A stretch of 64,000 bases of DNA from Pyropia haitanensis (lineage: Eukaryota; Rhodophyta; Bangiophyceae; Bangiales; Bangiaceae): assembly GCA_008729055.1 (NCBI GenBank), contig SDUX01000007.1, forward strand, positions 3,912,090-3,976,089. The letters run 5' to 3'. The notes beneath the pieces were generated by a model. That model had not been told where the DNA came from. It was given only the letters and a program-made list of their open reading frames with translations, and searched no databases. Below, piece by piece: positions 63,443 to 64,000 of this stretch (the first letter of the stretch is position 1; every line of letters starts with the position of its first letter). The position numbers and the translations under genes were made by a program.

Positions 63443-63817
63443 TCATTGAGGGGCATCCACCCAGGGAAGCCCCAGAGCCTTGACCAGCTCAATGCGACGG
63501 CGGGCGCCAGCAGAGGAGGGTGTCTCATCACTTTCCGCAGCAACTACGGAGTTGCTGCTGTCCTCCTCGAGCGCGCTGGGGTCTGCCTCATAGGCGCCGT
63601 TCCGGTCCTCCAGGAAATTGTGGAGGAGGATGCATGCATGTTGCACACTAGCAGCCAGCTCCGGGTGAGCGTTGATCATCCGCAACACGTGCCATCTGCC
63701 TTTGAGGCGTCCAAAAGCGTTCTCGACTACGACGCGCATTTTTGCGTGTAGATGGTTAAAGCGCCGCATGGACGCGAGGTTTGGGCCGCGCATGTCCACT
63801 TCCCGGAAAGGTGTTAT
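63443..63817 (-). CDS. PIF/Harbinger DDE transposase, last exon (partial)
   Basis: The reading frame carries the C-terminal signature of HARBI1-like nucleases: ITPFREV, then FNHLHAKMRVVVENAFGRLK and GRW, where the E of VVEN is taken as the last residue of the DDE triad. It continues to HACILLHNFLEDRNG and stops at TGA 63443-63445. Upstream residues in the open frame (positions 63818-63913) look like intron: a pyrimidine stretch ends in CACAG at 63818-63822, just before ATAACACC. The first two catalytic residues and the start must lie on exons beyond base 64000. No break is visible in the exon, so the gene could be intact. Confidence 0.85.
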   Translation of the reverse strand: MTPFREVDMRGPNLASMRRFNHLHAKMRVVVENAFGRLKGRWHVLRMINAHPELAASVQHACILLHNFLEDRNGAYEADPSALEEDSSNSVVAAESDETPSSAGARRRIELVKALGLPWVDAPQ

Positions 63818-64000
63818 CTGTGGAATGGGCAATAGACAGGAAAAGAGAGATAAAACCCGACAACAATGGAGACACGTCTGCACATGATGACCCCAGCAGC
63901 AAGACAGATACAACCACGATAGGCGTCAGGTCTTCCTCCCGTGGGGCTCTGACAAGCCTCCCTCGCCCTGCGCCTCCCCGAGGGGGGCGGGTAGCAGCAA
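63818..64000 (-). other. Probable intron of the transposase gene
   Basis: On the minus strand a TTTTATCTCTCTTTTCCTGTC-like pyrimidine tract and CAG acceptor precede the exon. The donor was not identified with confidence; it may be within 63900-64000 or outside the window. Confidence 0.5.

Larger units (their letters stand above)
61320..64000. mobile_element. PIF/Harbinger DNA transposon, right part outside the window
   Basis: Two genes in opposite orientation, a DNA-binding-type protein (+) and a DDE transposase (-), are the standard content of PIF/Harbinger elements. The left limit given is approximate and the right end is beyond base 64000, so terminal repeats and the 3-bp target duplication cannot be checked. 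Confidence 0.65.

Noticed and set aside
1..64000. tRNA or rRNA genes
   Set aside because: No cloverleaf with A/B boxes or rRNA core sequence was seen by eye; a tRNAscan-SE run would settle it.

Overview
The window is nuclear DNA from a very GC-rich eukaryote with few introns. It holds a plastid-type protein (HHL1-like), an ER glucosidase, a diphthamide protein, TPR/DnaJ and ubiquitin-protease genes, and two classes of transposon. Very high G+C, compact genes with zero to one intron, long Gly/Ala/Pro tracts and Copia-type elements fit a bangiophyte red alga (Porphyra/Pyropia type) best. That placement is an inference; another GC-rich alga is possible.

Layout. 1-5.6 kb: most of a Copia LTR retrotransposon (+): gag, a -1 frameshift site, pol, polypurine tract and 3' LTR with its own TATA box; the 5' LTR lies before the window. 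5.6-7.8 kb: no gene, two related relic fragments. 7.8-13.3 kb (-): ubiquitin-specific protease with UBA, UIM and USP parts. 13.3-16.8 kb: low-complexity DNA with a TATA box and short tandem repeats. 16.8-18.9 kb (+): unknown coiled-coil protein. 18.9-24.9 kb: no convincing gene; a 31-bp tandem array and a 1.27-kb inverted-repeat unit. 25.0-30.9 kb (+): very low-complexity protein with a possible Ig-like DNA-binding core. 32.2-32.9 kb (-): HHL1-like plastid protein, divergent from glucosidase II alpha (33.6-36.7 kb, +). 37.5-38.0 kb (-): DPH3 with one intron. 41.0-44.0 kb (+): TPR-DnaJ-DnaJX chaperone. 44.8-45.7 kb (+): RibD/DHFR-like reductase. 48.5-53.1 kb (+): peroxiredoxin-like domain fused to a huge disordered tail. 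53.7-55.4 kb (-): secreted trypsin-like protease, two exons. 55.4-61.7 kb: mostly G-rich non-genic DNA and a doubtful membrane-type ORF between inverted repeats. 61.8-64 kb: PIF/Harbinger transposon with a DNA-binding-type ORF (+) and the last exon of the transposase (-), cut by the window edge.

The host genes are unrelated housekeeping genes, not a pathway. The most notable find is a complete -1 frameshift signal in the Copia element: a GGATTTT heptamer, an adjacent stop codon, and a 9-bp stem with a pseudoknot-capable loop 5 nt downstream. In three host genes the recognisable protein jumps frame, mostly at poly-G/poly-C tracts, which points to homopolymer length errors in the sequence or, less likely, real slippage.
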